A stretch of 64,000 bases of DNA. Origin: Bradyrhizobium erythrophlei. GTDB lineage: Bacteria > Pseudomonadota > Alphaproteobacteria > Rhizobiales > Xanthobacteraceae. Every line of letters begins with the position of its first letter. Positions within the stretch are counted from its first letter, which is position 1. Positions 1 to 9,088 of the stretch are shown here, in pieces. The stretch is from NCBI RefSeq assembly GCF_900129505.1, contig NZ_LT670818.1:3038001-3102000 (forward strand). The letters run 5' to 3'. Below the pieces are notes generated by a model, which worked only from the letters and a program-made list of their open reading frames with translations, made no database searches and was not told the origin of the DNA. Both the position numbers and the translations under genes were made by a program.

Positions 1-1
1 G

Positions 2-883
2 ACATCGGGCGCCGCCAATGTGCACGCGCTCGCGATCGAAGGCCATTTCGACGACTGCCAGGCGATCGTGAAGGGCCTGTTCAACCATCACGGATTTCGC
101 GATGAGGTCGCGCTGTCGGGCGTCAACTCCATCAACTGGGCGCGGATCGTGGCGCAGGTGGTGTATTACTTCACCTCAGCGGTGGCGCTCGGCGCGCCCG
201 CGCGCACGGTGGATTTCACCGTGCCGACCGGGAATTTCGGCGACATTTTTGCCGGCTACGTCGCCAAGCGGATGGGGCTGCCGATCCGGTGCTTGCGCAT
301 CGCCGCCAACATCAACGACATCCTGCCACGCACGCTTAAAACGGGCATCTATGAGGTGCGCGAGGTGCACGCCTCGGCTTCGCCATCGATGGATATCCAG
401 GTCTCCTCGAATTTCGAGCGGCTGTTGTTCGAGGCCAGCGGCCGCGATGCGGCGGAGGTTCGCCGGCTGATGGCGTCGCTGAAGCAGTCCGGCCGCTTTG
501 TTCTCCCCGACGCGACGCTGGCGGCGATCCGCGCCGAATTCGATGCCGGGCGCGCCGACGAGACCGAAACCGCTGCGGCGATCCGCGCCGCCTGGCGCGA
601 GGCCGGCGATCTCGTCGACCCCCATACCGCGGTGGCACTCGCCGTGGCCGATCGCGACTCCGCGGGTTCGAAAATTCCCAACATCGTGCTGTCGACCGCG
701 CATGCCGCGAAATTTCCCGACGCCGTGGAAGCCGCCTGCGGCGTGCGCCCGGAACTGCCGGCCTGGCTCGAGGGTTTGATGACCAAGCCCGAGCACATCA
801 AGGTCATGGCCAACGATCAGGTCGAAGTCGAACGGTTCGTGCGCTCGGTCAGCCGTGCGGCGAAGCAAGGAGTTAGCGGATGA
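2..883 (+). CDS. thrC: Threonine synthase, C-terminal part (5' end outside window)
   Basis: Last step of threonine synthesis, O-phosphohomoserine to threonine, PLP-dependent and cytosolic. The reading frame is open from base 2, so the N-terminal part lies off the window. Visible family stretches are TSGAANVHALAIEGHFDDCQ at the start, GVNSINWARIVAQVVYYF, and the phosphate/PLP-contact segment TVPTGNFGDIFAGYVAKRMG. The stop codon overlaps the start of the next gene (ATGA), so it is translationally coupled to the M16 peptidase. The identification is firm; only the missing start limits it. Confidence 0.96.
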   Translation, partial: TSGAANVHALAIEGHFDDCQAIVKGLFNHHGFRDEVALSGVNSINWARIVAQVVYYFTSAVALGAPARTVDFTVPTGNFGDIFAGYVAKRMGLPIRCLRIAANINDILPRTLKTGIYEVREVHASASPSMDIQVSSNFERLLFEASGRDAAEVRRLMASLKQSGRFVLPDATLAAIRAEFDAGRADETETAAAIRAAWREAGDLVDPHTAVALAVADRDSAGSKIPNIVLSTAHAAKFPDAVEAACGVRPELPAWLEGLMTKPEHIKVMANDQVEVERFVRSVSRAAKQGVSG

Positions 884-2169
884 GCGTCGATGTCACCAAG
901 CTTCCCTCGGGCCTCACGGTGATCACCGACACCATGCCGCATCTGGAAACCGCGGCGCTCGGGGTTTGGGCCGGCGTCGGCGGCCGCGACGAAAAGCCGG
1001 ACGAACACGGCATCTCGCATCTCTTGGAACACATGGCCTTCAAGGGCACCACGCTGCGTTCCTCGCGCGAAATCGTCGAGGAGATCGAGGCGGTCGGCGG
1101 CGATCTCAATGCCGGCACCTCGACCGAGACCACCGCCTATTATGCGCGGGTGATGAAGGCCGACGTGCCGCTGGCGCTGGACGTGCTCTCCGACATTCTC
1201 GCCAATCCCTCTTTCGTGCCGGACGAACTCGAGCGCGAAAAGAATGTCATCGTGCAGGAAATTGGCGCAGCGCAAGACACCCCCGACGACGTGGTGTTCG
1301 AGCATCTCAACGAGCTGTGTTACCCGGAACAGCCGATGGGCCGCTCGCTGCTCGGCACCGCGAAAACCCTGAAGGGTTTCGATCGCGATACGCTGCGCGG
1401 CTATCTCTCGACGCATTATCGCGGCCCCGACATGGTGGTGGCGGCGGCCGGCGCGGTCGATCACAAACGGGTGGTGGAAGAGGTCGCCGAGCGCTTCAAG
1501 AGTTTTGACGCCACGCCCGCTCCAAAACCGCAAGTAGCGACGTTCGGCAAGGGCGGCTCCCGCGTGGTGCACCGCGAACTCGAGCAGGCGCATCTGACGC
1601 TGGCGCTGGAGGGCGTGCCGCAGACCGACCTGTCGCTGTTTTCCCTGCAGGTCTTCACCAACACGCTCGGCGGCGGGATGTCGTCGCGGCTGTTCCAGGA
1701 AGTGCGCGAGAAGCGCGGGCTGTGCTATTCGATCTATACCTTCCACGCACCCTACAGCGACACCGGGTTTTTCGGGCTCTATACCGGCACCGACCCCGAG
1801 GATGCGCCCGAGATGATGGAAGTGATCGTCGACGTCATCAACGACGCGGTGGAAACCCTCACCGAAGCCGAAATCGCCCGCGCCAAGGCGCAGATGAAGG
1901 CGGGGCTGCTGATGGCGCTGGAGAGCTGCTCTTCGCGCGCCGAGCAGCTGGCGCGCCACATCCTGGCCTATGGCCGGCCGCTGACGGTGGAAGAGCTGGT
2001 GGACCGGATCGACGCCGTCAGCGTGGAATCGACCCGCAACGCCGCGCGCGGCTTGTTGTCGCGCAGCCGGCCGGCGGTTGTCGCACTTGGCAGCGGAAGA
2101 GGTCTGGACACGGCGGTGTCTTTTGCGGAAGGATTGACCCGGTCGAAAGCGAAGTCGCTGCTGCATTGA
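880..2169 (+). CDS. M16 family zinc metallopeptidase (mitochondrial-processing-peptidase-like)
   Basis: A 429-aa protein with the inverted zinc motif HxxEH (H47, E50, H51) inside HLLEHMAFKGT near the N-terminus, and the R/Y pair region GLCYSIYTFHAPYSDTG in the C-terminal half that M16B enzymes use for substrate binding. Length and layout match single-chain M16B peptidases related to the beta subunit of mitochondrial processing peptidase. The start ATG overlaps the thrC stop by four bases. In alphaproteobacteria this gene commonly follows thrC; the physiological substrate is not known from sequence. Confidence 0.93.
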   Translation: MSVDVTKLPSGLTVITDTMPHLETAALGVWAGVGGRDEKPDEHGISHLLEHMAFKGTTLRSSREIVEEIEAVGGDLNAGTSTETTAYYARVMKADVPLALDVLSDILANPSFVPDELEREKNVIVQEIGAAQDTPDDVVFEHLNELCYPEQPMGRSLLGTAKTLKGFDRDTLRGYLSTHYRGPDMVVAAAGAVDHKRVVEEVAERFKSFDATPAPKPQVATFGKGGSRVVHRELEQAHLTLALEGVPQTDLSLFSLQVFTNTLGGGMSSRLFQEVREKRGLCYSIYTFHAPYSDTGFFGLYTGTDPEDAPEMMEVIVDVINDAVETLTEAEIARAKAQMKAGLLMALESCSSRAEQLARHILAYGRPLTVEELVDRIDAVSVESTRNAARGLLSRSRPAVVALGSGRGLDTAVSFAEGLTRSKAKSLLH

Positions 2170-2216
2170 CGGCGGCTCGCGGTTGACCAGGAATCGGGTA
2201 GCGGGGGGTAACAGAT

Positions 2217-2804
2217 ATGGCCCTGTTTCGGCTTCCATCCAGCGGACCGGCCGCGCTTGCCCCGCGCGGGTATGGGCTGTTGCTGCGCGCGCCGCAGATG
2301 TCCGACTTTATGCAATGGGCGCATCTGCGCGAATACAGCCGGGAATATCTGACCCCATGGGAGCCGATCTGGCCTTCCGACGACCTCACTCGCTCCGGCT
2401 TCCGGCGTCGGCTGCGCCGCTATGCGGAAGACATCGCCGCCGACCGCTCCTATCCCTTCATCATTTTCCGGGAGATCGACGGCGCGATGATCGGCGGCAT
2501 CACGCTCGCCAATGTCCGCCGCGGCATCGTGCAGGCCGGCACCATCGGGTACTGGGTGGGGCAGCCCCATGCGCATCGCGGCTACATGACGGCGGCGCTG
2601 CGTGTGTTGTTGCCGTCGCTGTTCGGCGAACTGAATTTGCACCGCATCGAGGCCGCCTGCATTCCCTCCAACGCGCCGTCGATCCGGGTGCTGGAGAAAT
2701 GCGGCTTTACACGCGAGGGGCTGGCGCGGCGCTATCTCTGCATCAACGGCGTCTGGCAGGACCATTTGCTGTTCGGCCTTCTGCACGAGGATTTTCGCGG
2801 TTAA
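2217..2804 (+). CDS. GNAT N-acetyltransferase, RimJ/RimL-like
   Basis: A 195-aa protein of the GNAT fold similar to ribosomal-protein N-terminal acetyltransferases. The acetyl-CoA-binding region is seen as GYWVGQPHAHRGYMTAALRVLL followed by LNLHRIEAACIPSNAPSIRVLEKCGF, the usual beta4-alpha3 and beta5 signature of RimJ/RimL. It lies 47 bases after the M16 gene on the same strand and probably shares its transcript. The acceptor (ribosomal protein or another amine) cannot be read from sequence, so no symbol is given. Confidence 0.88.
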   Translation: MALFRLPSSGPAALAPRGYGLLLRAPQMSDFMQWAHLREYSREYLTPWEPIWPSDDLTRSGFRRRLRRYAEDIAADRSYPFIIFREIDGAMIGGITLANVRRGIVQAGTIGYWVGQPHAHRGYMTAALRVLLPSLFGELNLHRIEAACIPSNAPSIRVLEKCGFTREGLARRYLCINGVWQDHLLFGLLHEDFRG

Positions 2805-2924
2805 CCGTCGATTGTGGGATTGTGGCACCCGCCTTGGGTTCGCCGTCATTGCGCTGTTATAACCCGCCGGCCACGCGCCGCTTTTTTGGGCGCGCCATAT
2901 TGCGGGACCTTTGGGGACATCTGG

Positions 2925-3611
2925 ATGATGCGTAACGGGCTGATGATGCGGACGATGGGCCAAGGGGGCCGTCTGCTCATGGCGCTGGCGCTTGCCGTTG
3001 CGGGAGCCGCTCTTTCGGGGTGCGGCGGCGGCGGCATACTCGGCGGCTCGTCGGATTCCAGTTCCAGCCCCTCGATCTCCAGCCGGTTCAGCGAGTTGTT
3101 CGGCTCGAAGTCGCAAGCCGTCGGCGAGACCCCGCCGCCGCCGGCAGAGAATGAGCTGAGCTGTCCACCCGTCACCATTCGCGCCGGGGCATCGACCTTT
3201 GCGGTGGGAGTACCGGGCAAGGAGGCGGTCGGCAACGATCTGCGTTATCAGGCCTCGATCACGCGCACCGCGCGCGATTGCACCCGGAACGGCGGCCAGA
3301 TCACCGCGCGGATCGGCATTCTCGGCCGCGTCATCGCCGGACCTGCCGGAGCTCCGCCGACGGTCGAGGTTCCGCTGCGCGTCGCCGTGGTGCAGGGCGG
3401 GGTGCAGGAAAAAACCATCACCACCAAGGTGTTCAGGACGACGGTGACGATGAACGACCAGGGCAGCGTGCCGTTCAGCCTGGTGGCGGAAGACGTGGTC
3501 TATCCGGTGCCGTCTGGTTCCACCGGCGATGCCTACATCTTCTATATCGGCTTCGATCCGCAGGCGCTGAAGCCCGAGCCCGCGCCGCGCGCGGCGCGGA
3601 AGAAGAAGTAG
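2925..3611 (+). CDS. Putative lipoprotein of unknown function
   Basis: About 228 aa. The chosen ATG (with another 3 bases later) is preceded by GGGGA and opens a signal sequence ending in the lipobox ALSGC, followed by a Gly/Ser-rich linker (GGGGILGGSSDSSSSPS). The rest is a compact beta-rich domain with two Cys residues and a basic tail (RAARKKK). No catalytic motif is visible. The layout suggests an inner- or outer-membrane-anchored periplasmic protein. A strong bidirectional terminator separates it from the convergent atp operon. Confidence 0.75.
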   Translation: MMRNGLMMRTMGQGGRLLMALALAVAGAALSGCGGGGILGGSSDSSSSPSISSRFSELFGSKSQAVGETPPPPAENELSCPPVTIRAGASTFAVGVPGKEAVGNDLRYQASITRTARDCTRNGGQITARIGILGRVIAGPAGAPPTVEVPLRVAVVQGGVQEKTITTKVFRTTVTMNDQGSVPFSLVAEDVVYPVPSGSTGDAYIFYIGFDPQALKPEPAPRAARKKK

Positions 3612-3675
3612 TCTGGTCGCCGTCGCCTGCCGTGCAACCGGCGACGTCCGCTTTCGCGGATGATGACATTAACAA

Positions 3676-3706
3676 AAAGCCGGCGCGATCATCTCGCGCC
3701 GGCTTT
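3676..3706. terminator. Bidirectional rho-independent terminator
   Basis: A perfect 13-bp stem (3676-3688 with 3694-3706, core GCCGGCGCGA) and a 5-base loop, with an A run on the left and a T run on the right. It lies between the convergent lipoprotein gene and atpF and can end transcription in both directions. Confidence 0.85.
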
Positions 3707-3728
3707 GGTCTCGGTGACCGGAATTTGT

Positions 3729-4214
3729 TCAGTTCAGCTTGGCGCGAACTTCCGCAATGCCCTTGGCCAGCAGATCGTCGGCGATGCCGCCCTTGACCGA
3801 TTGCGACAGGATGGTCGAAGCCGCAGTGACCGCGGCGTCGGCCGCGGCCGCGCGCACATCGGCCAGCGCCTGCGCCTCGGCCAGCGCGATCTTGCTCTCG
3901 GCGGTCTTGGTGCGCCGGGTGACAAAATCTTCCATCTTGGTCTTGGCCTCGGCCGCGATGCGCTCGGCTTCGGCCTTCGCCGCCGCGATGATATCCTGCG
4001 CCTCGCGTTCGGCGCTGGCGCCGCGGGCCTTGTATTCCGCCAGCAGCTTGGCGGCCTCTTCCTTGAGGCGGCGCGCGTCGTCGAGTTCCGCCTTGATCCG
4101 CTCGCCGCGATGGTCGAGCGCCTTCAGCACCGTGCGATGGATGCCGAGATAGGCGAACAGAACCATCAGGATCACGAAGGCGATGGCAACCCAGGTTTCA
4201 GGTTCCAGGAACAT
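3729..4214 (-). CDS. atpF: F0F1 ATP synthase subunit b
   Basis: 161 aa. One N-terminal membrane helix (about residues 7-25, [18 protein letters not shown]) is followed by a long charged alpha-helix rich in Ala/Glu/Lys/Arg, typical of the peripheral stalk linking F0 to F1. It is the last gene of the minus-strand F0 operon, 4 bases after the b' gene. Phototrophic and other alphaproteobacteria carry two different b subunits that form a heterodimer, which fits the neighbouring b' gene. Confidence 0.97.
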   Translation of the reverse strand: MFLEPETWVAIAFVILMVLFAYLGIHRTVLKALDHRGERIKAELDDARRLKEEAAKLLAEYKARGASAEREAQDIIAAAKAEAERIAAEAKTKMEDFVTRRTKTAESKIALAEAQALADVRAAAADAAVTAASTILSQSVKGGIADDLLAKGIAEVRAKLN

Positions 4215-4218
4215 CGGA

Positions 4219-4782
4219 TTATCCCTTCAACGACGCATCGACAGCGCTGTTCACCGCGCTGCCGTCGGGCAGCATGCCGGTGAGCCGCTGCACGATGGCG
4301 CTGGCCGCGTCCGCGGCGATGCCGCGCACGTTGCTCATGGCGGTCTCGCGCGTTGCCGCGATGGTCTTCTCGGCCTGCGCGAGCTTGACGGAAAGCTGGT
4401 CTTCCAGCTTCTTGCGCTCGGCTTCGGAGGCCGCGTTCAGCCTCTCGCGGGTCTCGTTGCTGATGGCCTGGGCGCGGGAGCGTGCAGAAGCCAGTTCGGT
4501 TTCGTACGCCTTCAGCGCCGCGCCGGAGGCGTCCTTCAGCTTCTGCGCTTCCGCCAGATCGCCCTCGATCGCGTTCTGGCGTGCATCGATCACGCTGCCG
4601 ACGCGCGGCAGCGCAATGCGCGACACGATCAGATAGAGCGCGACGAACGCGATCGCCAGCGACACCAGCTGCGAAGCGAAGGTCGAGGACTCGAACGGAG
4701 GAAATCCTCCGCCGTGGCCACCTTCGGATTCGGTGTGGGCGCCGGTGCTCTGGCCCTTTGGGGTGCCATGACTTTCAGCCAC
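4219..4782 (-). CDS. atpF': F0F1 ATP synthase subunit b'
   Basis: 187 aa. A soluble Gly/His-rich N-terminal extension of about 35 residues precedes a single membrane helix ([20 protein letters not shown]) and a long coiled-coil-prone region. The extended N-terminus before the helix is what distinguishes b' from b in this group. It partners atpF in the stator stalk. It follows atpE and precedes atpF on the same strand. Confidence 0.95.
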   Translation of the reverse strand: MAESHGTPKGQSTGAHTESEGGHGGGFPPFESSTFASQLVSLAIAFVALYLIVSRIALPRVGSVIDARQNAIEGDLAEAQKLKDASGAALKAYETELASARSRAQAISNETRERLNAASEAERKKLEDQLSVKLAQAEKTIAATRETAMSNVRGIAADAASAIVQRLTGMLPDGSAVNSAVDASLKG

Positions 4783-4841
4783 GGGGTTCTCCTCTTGCTG
4801 TCATGCGCGCCGCCCGGGAAGGCAGCGCGACGGGGTGCAGC

Positions 4842-5072
4842 TCAGAGCGGAACGAACAGCAGCAGCAGCGCGATCAGCAGCGAGAAGATGCCGAGCGCTT
4901 CGGTCACGGCGAAGCCGAAGATCAGGTTGCCGAACTGGCCCTGGGCCGCGGAGGGATTGCGCACTGCAGCGGCAAGGTAATTGCCGAAGATGACGCCCAC
5001 GCCGACGCCCGCGCCGCCCATGCCGATGCACGCGATGCCCGCGCCGATAAGTTTTGCTGCTGCCGGTTCCAT
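4842..5072 (-). CDS. atpE: F0F1 ATP synthase subunit c
   Basis: 76-aa proteolipid forming the rotating proton ring. Two hydrophobic helices are seen with the Gly-rich first helix ([21 protein letters not shown]), a polar RNPSAAQGQ loop, and the proton-carrying carboxylate E58 in the second helix ([11 protein letters not shown]). The sequence is nearly complete by family length. It lies between atpB and the b' gene. Confidence 0.98.
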   Translation of the reverse strand: MEPAAAKLIGAGIACIGMGGAGVGVGVIFGNYLAAAVRNPSAAQGQFGNLIFGFAVTEALGIFSLLIALLLLFVPL

Positions 5073-5128
5073 TTTCTAGAGCTCCTTGAGAAGAAAGACA
5101 AAGGGTGGGTGGAAATTCCCCGGACGGT

Positions 5129-5884
5129 TTAGTGTCCCGGATGAATGGCGTCGTTGAGGTAGATGCAGGTGAGGATCGCGAACACATAGGCCTGCAGGAA
5201 CGCGACCAGAAGCTCGAGCGCGGTCAGCGCGACGGTGAGCGCCAGCGGCAGCACGCCGCCGATCCAGCCGACCGCGCCAAGGGAAATGCCCAGCATGGCG
5301 ACGAAGCCCGCGAACACCTTCAGCGCGATGTGGCCGGCCAGCATGTTGGCGAACAGGCGCACGCTGTGCGAGACCGGGCGCAGGAAGAACGACAGGATTT
5401 CGATGAACATGACCAGCGGCAGGATGTAGATCGGAACGCCGCTGGGAACGAAAATCTTGAAGAACTTCAGGCCGTTCTTGTAGAGGCCGTAGATCAGGAC
5501 AGTGAAAAACACCAGCAGCGCCAGCGCCGCGGTGACGATGATGTGGCTCGAGATCGTGAAGGTGTAGGGGATGATGCCGACGAGGTTCGAAACACAGATG
5601 AACATGAACAGCGAGAAGATCAGCGGGAAGAACTTCATGCCTTCCGCGCCGGCGGTGCTGCGGATGGTGGTGGCGACGAACTCGTAGGAGATTTCGGCCA
5701 TCGACTGGAACCGCCCCGGCACCAGCTGCCGCCCCGCGACGCCGCCGATCATCAGGATCGAGATCAGCGCTACCGCCAGGAACATATAGAGCGACGAATT
5801 GGTGAAGGCGATCGTCTGATTGCCGATATGGCCGATCGTGAACAGAGGTTCGATATTGAACTGGTGGATCGGGTCGATTTTCAT
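5129..5884 (-). CDS. atpB: F0F1 ATP synthase subunit a
   Basis: 251 aa, strongly hydrophobic with several membrane helices. The conserved helix carrying the essential Arg is seen in [21 protein letters not shown], and the C-terminal helix in [19 protein letters not shown]. This subunit provides the two half-channels for protons against the c ring. It is the second gene of the operon after atpI. Confidence 0.98.
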   Translation of the reverse strand: MKIDPIHQFNIEPLFTIGHIGNQTIAFTNSSLYMFLAVALISILMIGGVAGRQLVPGRFQSMAEISYEFVATTIRSTAGAEGMKFFPLIFSLFMFICVSNLVGIIPYTFTISSHIIVTAALALLVFFTVLIYGLYKNGLKFFKIFVPSGVPIYILPLVMFIEILSFFLRPVSHSVRLFANMLAGHIALKVFAGFVAMLGISLGAVGWIGGVLPLALTVALTALELLVAFLQAYVFAILTCIYLNDAIHPGH

Positions 5885-5953
5885 CCGCGCGGCTCTTGTC
5901 CACCGGCCTCGCCGGCAATCTGAATTTCAAATGTCGTGACTTCCCGTCAGCGT

Positions 5954-6325
5954 TCAGCGCTTGCCTGGAGCTACGCCCGCAGATCTCACCACGTTGACCA
6001 CGCCAGCTACAAAGCCGAGCAGGACGAACACGATGAGACCGAACGGCGATGTCGACAGCAAGCGGTCGAACCCCCAGCCAATCACCGCTCCGACGACAAC
6101 GCCCGCGACCAACTCCGAGGAAAGCCGGAAACCGAGCGCCATCGCAGAAGCTCTGGCGGCTCCGTCTCCGCTTCCATCTCCGGGTTGGTCAGTCCGGATT
6201 TTTCGGCTGCCCTGAATTTCGGACAACCGGTGATCCAGACTTCCGAGCCTTGCGGAAAGCGCAGCTTCATCGGAGGACGATTGATCGTGACTTCCATTTT
6301 CGCTGTTATTCGTGCCTTCAGCCAT
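5954..6325 (-). CDS. atpI: ATP synthase assembly protein AtpI
   Basis: 123 aa from the chosen ATG at 6325 (MAEGTNNSENG...). A charged N-terminal part is followed by two membrane helices (SSELVAGVVVGAVIGWGFD and FGLIVFVLLGFVAGVVNVV), the AtpI/AtpZ layout. AtpI helps c-ring assembly and is the usual first gene of the alphaproteobacterial F0 operon. A longer frame back to 6409 exists, but those extra residues are not family-like. Confidence 0.9.
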   Translation of the reverse strand: MAEGTNNSENGSHDQSSSDEAALSARLGSLDHRLSEIQGSRKIRTDQPGDGSGDGAARASAMALGFRLSSELVAGVVVGAVIGWGFDRLLSTSPFGLIVFVLLGFVAGVVNVVRSAGVAPGKR

Positions 6326-6655
6326 GCTGCACAGACCCGAAAGAAGCTTGCGTTGATGGAGATGACGCCCCGTTACCCTCAAAAGCCGCGCGGACCATAC
6401 TGACCGCATCTGAGCAAGTCAAGATTGCGTCATAACCATCTAACTAATTGATTCAGCTTCATTTACGCCAAGTGCCGCAAGTCCGTCGTGGGCACGGCCG
6501 CCGCACTGCAATAGCTCAACCTGCGATCGGCAAAATCTCGACGGTCGTTCGGGGGCCGCTTGACGAATTCATAACCATATGGTTATGGAATTGTATCCGC
6601 AGCGCGGGCACGACCGGTTTGATGCGCTGCAAAGCCTGCTGAACAGGATGGATCG

Positions 6656-7096
6656 ATGACCGAATCTGTTGCCGCTATGCGTAGCCTCGTCGTCGAACGG
6701 GTGATGCCGCATCCGCCGGAAAAGATCTGGCGCGCGCTGACGCAGGCGCCGCTGATCGAGGAATGGCTGATGCAGAACGATTTTCAGCCGATCTTCGGCC
6801 ACAGGTTCAATTTCCGCGCCACGCCCATCCACGGTTGGAATGGCGTTACCGATTGCGAGGTTCTCGAAATCATTCCCTGTCGACGCCTTGTATATAGCTG
6901 GAACGCTTCCGGCGATCAGGCGCCCGGTGGCCTGAAGACCATCGTGACATGGACGCTGACGCAAGGCGAGAACGGAACGCAGGTCCGAATGGAGCAATCC
7001 GGGTTCCGGCCGCAGGATGAAGCCGGCTATCGCGGCATGGGCGGGGGCTGGCCGCGCATCCTGGGAAGGCTCGAGGAAGTGGCCGCGAGATCCTGA
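6656..7096 (+). CDS. SRPBCC (AHSA1-type) protein
   Basis: 146 aa of the START/Bet-v1-like fold. Family features: N-terminal VVERVMPHPPEKIWRALTQAPLIEEWLM, the FRATPIHGWNGVTDCEVLEIIPCRRLVYSW middle and a C-terminal helix GYRGMGGGWPRILGRLEEVA. Such proteins bind small hydrophobic ligands or act with ArsR regulators, but no ArsR gene is adjacent here. The 246 bases upstream hold no gene that I can see. Confidence 0.88.
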   Translation: MTESVAAMRSLVVERVMPHPPEKIWRALTQAPLIEEWLMQNDFQPIFGHRFNFRATPIHGWNGVTDCEVLEIIPCRRLVYSWNASGDQAPGGLKTIVTWTLTQGENGTQVRMEQSGFRPQDEAGYRGMGGGWPRILGRLEEVAARS

Positions 7097-7264
7097 CAAC
7101 ATCGTTGACATTTTCGGCAAGCCGCTTCCACCGGCGCGCGTCGCGCCTGTCTGCGCCCGCGGAGTAACACCCCAATTCGGCTCAAAAGCTCGCGAGGATC
7201 GACCTTGCATCGTTCCGGCGGGTCTGTTGGGATGATCGCAATCAAGCGGATCCCGGGAGCCCAC

Positions 7265-7888
7265 ATGCCGCGCCAGGTCGATTACTATTTTTCGTTCCAA
7301 TCGCCGTGGGCCTATATCGGGCATAGGGCGTTCCAGGAGACTGCGAGCACCTTTAATCTCAAGGTGAATTATAAGCCGGTGGTCCTGGTCGATCTGTTCT
7401 CGGAGACCGGCGGGTTGCCGCTGATGAAGCGCCACCCGGTACGGCAGCGCTACCGCATGGTCGAACTGCAGCGGTGGCGCGACAGGCGTGGACTGAAATT
7501 CCATCTCCAGCCGGAGAACTGGCCGTTCAACGCGCGGCTCGCGGATGGTGTGGTGATCGCAGCGACCGAAGCCGGCCTCGACCCCGAGCCGTTCATGCGG
7601 CGGGCATTTGCGGCGGTCTGGGAAGACCAGCTCAAGATGACCGATCCCGCGACTCTGATCAAATTGGCCGACGAATCCGCACTGCCCGGCAAGCAACTGG
7701 TCGAGCGCTCGGGATCGGAGGAGATCAGCGCGGCCTACGAGAAGAACCGCCAGGATGCGCTGGCCGCCGACGTGTTCGGCTCGCCGGTCTATGTGCTCGA
7801 CGGCGAGGTATTCTGGGGACAGGATCGGATCGAATTGCTCGCGGACGCGTTGAAATCAGGCCGCGCGCCCTACCGTTCGCAGGTGTAG
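7265..7888 (+). CDS. DsbA-family / 2-hydroxychromene-2-carboxylate isomerase-like protein
   Basis: 207 aa. The start ATG at 7265 has GGGAG just upstream. The N-terminal strand YYFSFQSPWAYIGHRAF places Ser where GST-kappa/HCCA isomerases have the catalytic residue, with no CxxC pair; the thioredoxin-fold cis-Pro region VFGSPVYVLDGEVFWGQDRIELL is near the C-terminus. The enzyme class uses glutathione as cofactor to isomerise chromene carboxylates in aromatic degradation, but the real substrate here is unknown. Confidence 0.87.
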   Translation: MPRQVDYYFSFQSPWAYIGHRAFQETASTFNLKVNYKPVVLVDLFSETGGLPLMKRHPVRQRYRMVELQRWRDRRGLKFHLQPENWPFNARLADGVVIAATEAGLDPEPFMRRAFAAVWEDQLKMTDPATLIKLADESALPGKQLVERSGSEEISAAYEKNRQDALAADVFGSPVYVLDGEVFWGQDRIELLADALKSGRAPYRSQV

Positions 7889-7930
7889 GATTAGGAGAAG
7901 GCTCGATCGGCTCTGAGGCGGAGTAGTCCC

Positions 7931-8485
7931 ATGGTGACAGCGACATTGGTGACGGTGGCATCGCCTTCGAAACCCTCTACCTCGGTCGCGGCCTTCGGCG
8001 TGGGCTTGGCCGTATTGTGCGGCCTCGGCGGAATCGGCGGCGCGCGCGCCGAGCCGATGCCCGACGGCGAGAACGGCCGCTACGTGCTGTCACCGGTCTC
8101 GGACGGCGTGATCAGGCTCGATACCAGGACCGGAAGCGTTTCGACCTGCAGCAACAGCGGTGCGGGCTGGGCCTGCTATGCGGTGCCCGATGAACGCGCC
8201 GCGCTCGATGCGGAAATCGGCCGGCTGCAGGCCGAGAATGAAAACCTGAAAGGGCAACTATCCGCGCGCGAGCCGACGGTGTCCGGCAAGCTCGATGAGC
8301 CGCTGCCAAAAGCGGACTCGCTCAAGAAGCCCGAGCCCAAGATCGCCGAGGGCGAACGCAAGATCGAAATCCCGTTGCCTAGCGACCGCGACATGGATCG
8401 CATGATGTCGTTTCTGGAGCAGGCGTGGCGGCGGCTGGTCGAGATGGCCAACCGGATGCAGAAGGACGTCAGCGGCAAGATTTGA
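7931..8485 (+). CDS. Exported coiled-coil protein of unknown function
   Basis: 184 aa. An N-terminal hydrophobic segment (AAFGVGLAVLCGLGGIGGARA) followed by E-P looks like a signal peptide ending around residue 40. A small domain with two Cys (STCSNSGAGWACYAV) is followed by a leucine-heptad stretch (LDAEIGRLQAENENLKGQL) and a basic-amphipathic C-terminus. No catalytic motif is visible. It precedes yjbQ by 36 bases on the same strand. Confidence 0.72.
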   Translation: MVTATLVTVASPSKPSTSVAAFGVGLAVLCGLGGIGGARAEPMPDGENGRYVLSPVSDGVIRLDTRTGSVSTCSNSGAGWACYAVPDERAALDAEIGRLQAENENLKGQLSAREPTVSGKLDEPLPKADSLKKPEPKIAEGERKIEIPLPSDRDMDRMMSFLEQAWRRLVEMANRMQKDVSGKI

Positions 8486-8521
8486 GAACCTCGCCGGGAC
8501 GACCATGTTGAGAGATCGCCC

Positions 8522-8995
8522 ATGACTGCACCCAAATCGCTGTCACGCTCTCCGCTATCCATCGTCGGCGGCACCACCATAGTTTCCTCGCTATTGACGG
8601 TTCAAACGCCGGGGCGTGGCTTTACCGATCTCACCGCCGATGTCGCGAAATTCGTCAGAGACGCCGGTGCGACAGAGGGCGCGGTGACCTTGTTCGTCCG
8701 CCACACCTCGGCGTCGCTGACGATCCAGGAAAATGCCGACCCGACGGTACTGGTCGATTTGACGACGGCGCTGGATCGCCTCGCGCCGGAGAATGCCGGA
8801 TGGCGCCATGACACCGAGGGCCCCGACGACATGCCCGCGCATGTCAAGACCCTGCTGACGGCGACCTCGCTGCATATTCCCGTGCTCAGAAGCGAACTCG
8901 CGCTCGGAACGTGGCAGGCGATCTACCTGATCGAGCATCGCGCACGGGCGCATCGCCGGGAAATCGTGCTGCAGTTTGTGGGCGCCATTCAATAA
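8522..8995 (+). CDS. YjbQ / UPF0047 family protein
   Basis: 157 aa. The family signature is present: GAVTLFVRHTSASLTIQENADP, then HDTEGPDDMPAHVKTLLTATSLHIPV and a final GTWQAIYLIEHRARAHRREIVLQF. Members have weak thiamine-phosphate synthase activity in vitro and their main role is uncertain. The His residues in the first and third motifs probably bind metal. A hairpin terminator follows. Confidence 0.93.
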   Translation: MTAPKSLSRSPLSIVGGTTIVSSLLTVQTPGRGFTDLTADVAKFVRDAGATEGAVTLFVRHTSASLTIQENADPTVLVDLTTALDRLAPENAGWRHDTEGPDDMPAHVKTLLTATSLHIPVLRSELALGTWQAIYLIEHRARAHRREIVLQFVGAIQ

Positions 8996-9018
8996 GACAA
9001 ACCCGCAATAATACAAAA

Positions 9019-9044
9019 CCGGCCGCGGAGCGATCCGCGGCCGG
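9019..9044. terminator. Hairpin terminator
   Basis: A perfect 11-bp stem (9019-9029 with 9034-9044, CCGGCCGCGGA) and GCGA loop, preceded by AAAA on the plus strand. It lies between the convergent yjbQ and MFS transporter genes. The A run gives a T run only for minus-strand transcripts, so it should act best on the transporter mRNA. Confidence 0.7.
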
Positions 9045-9088
9045 CGTTACGCAAGTCCGTCCAGCGGCTTTCGCCGCGGGCCGAATGG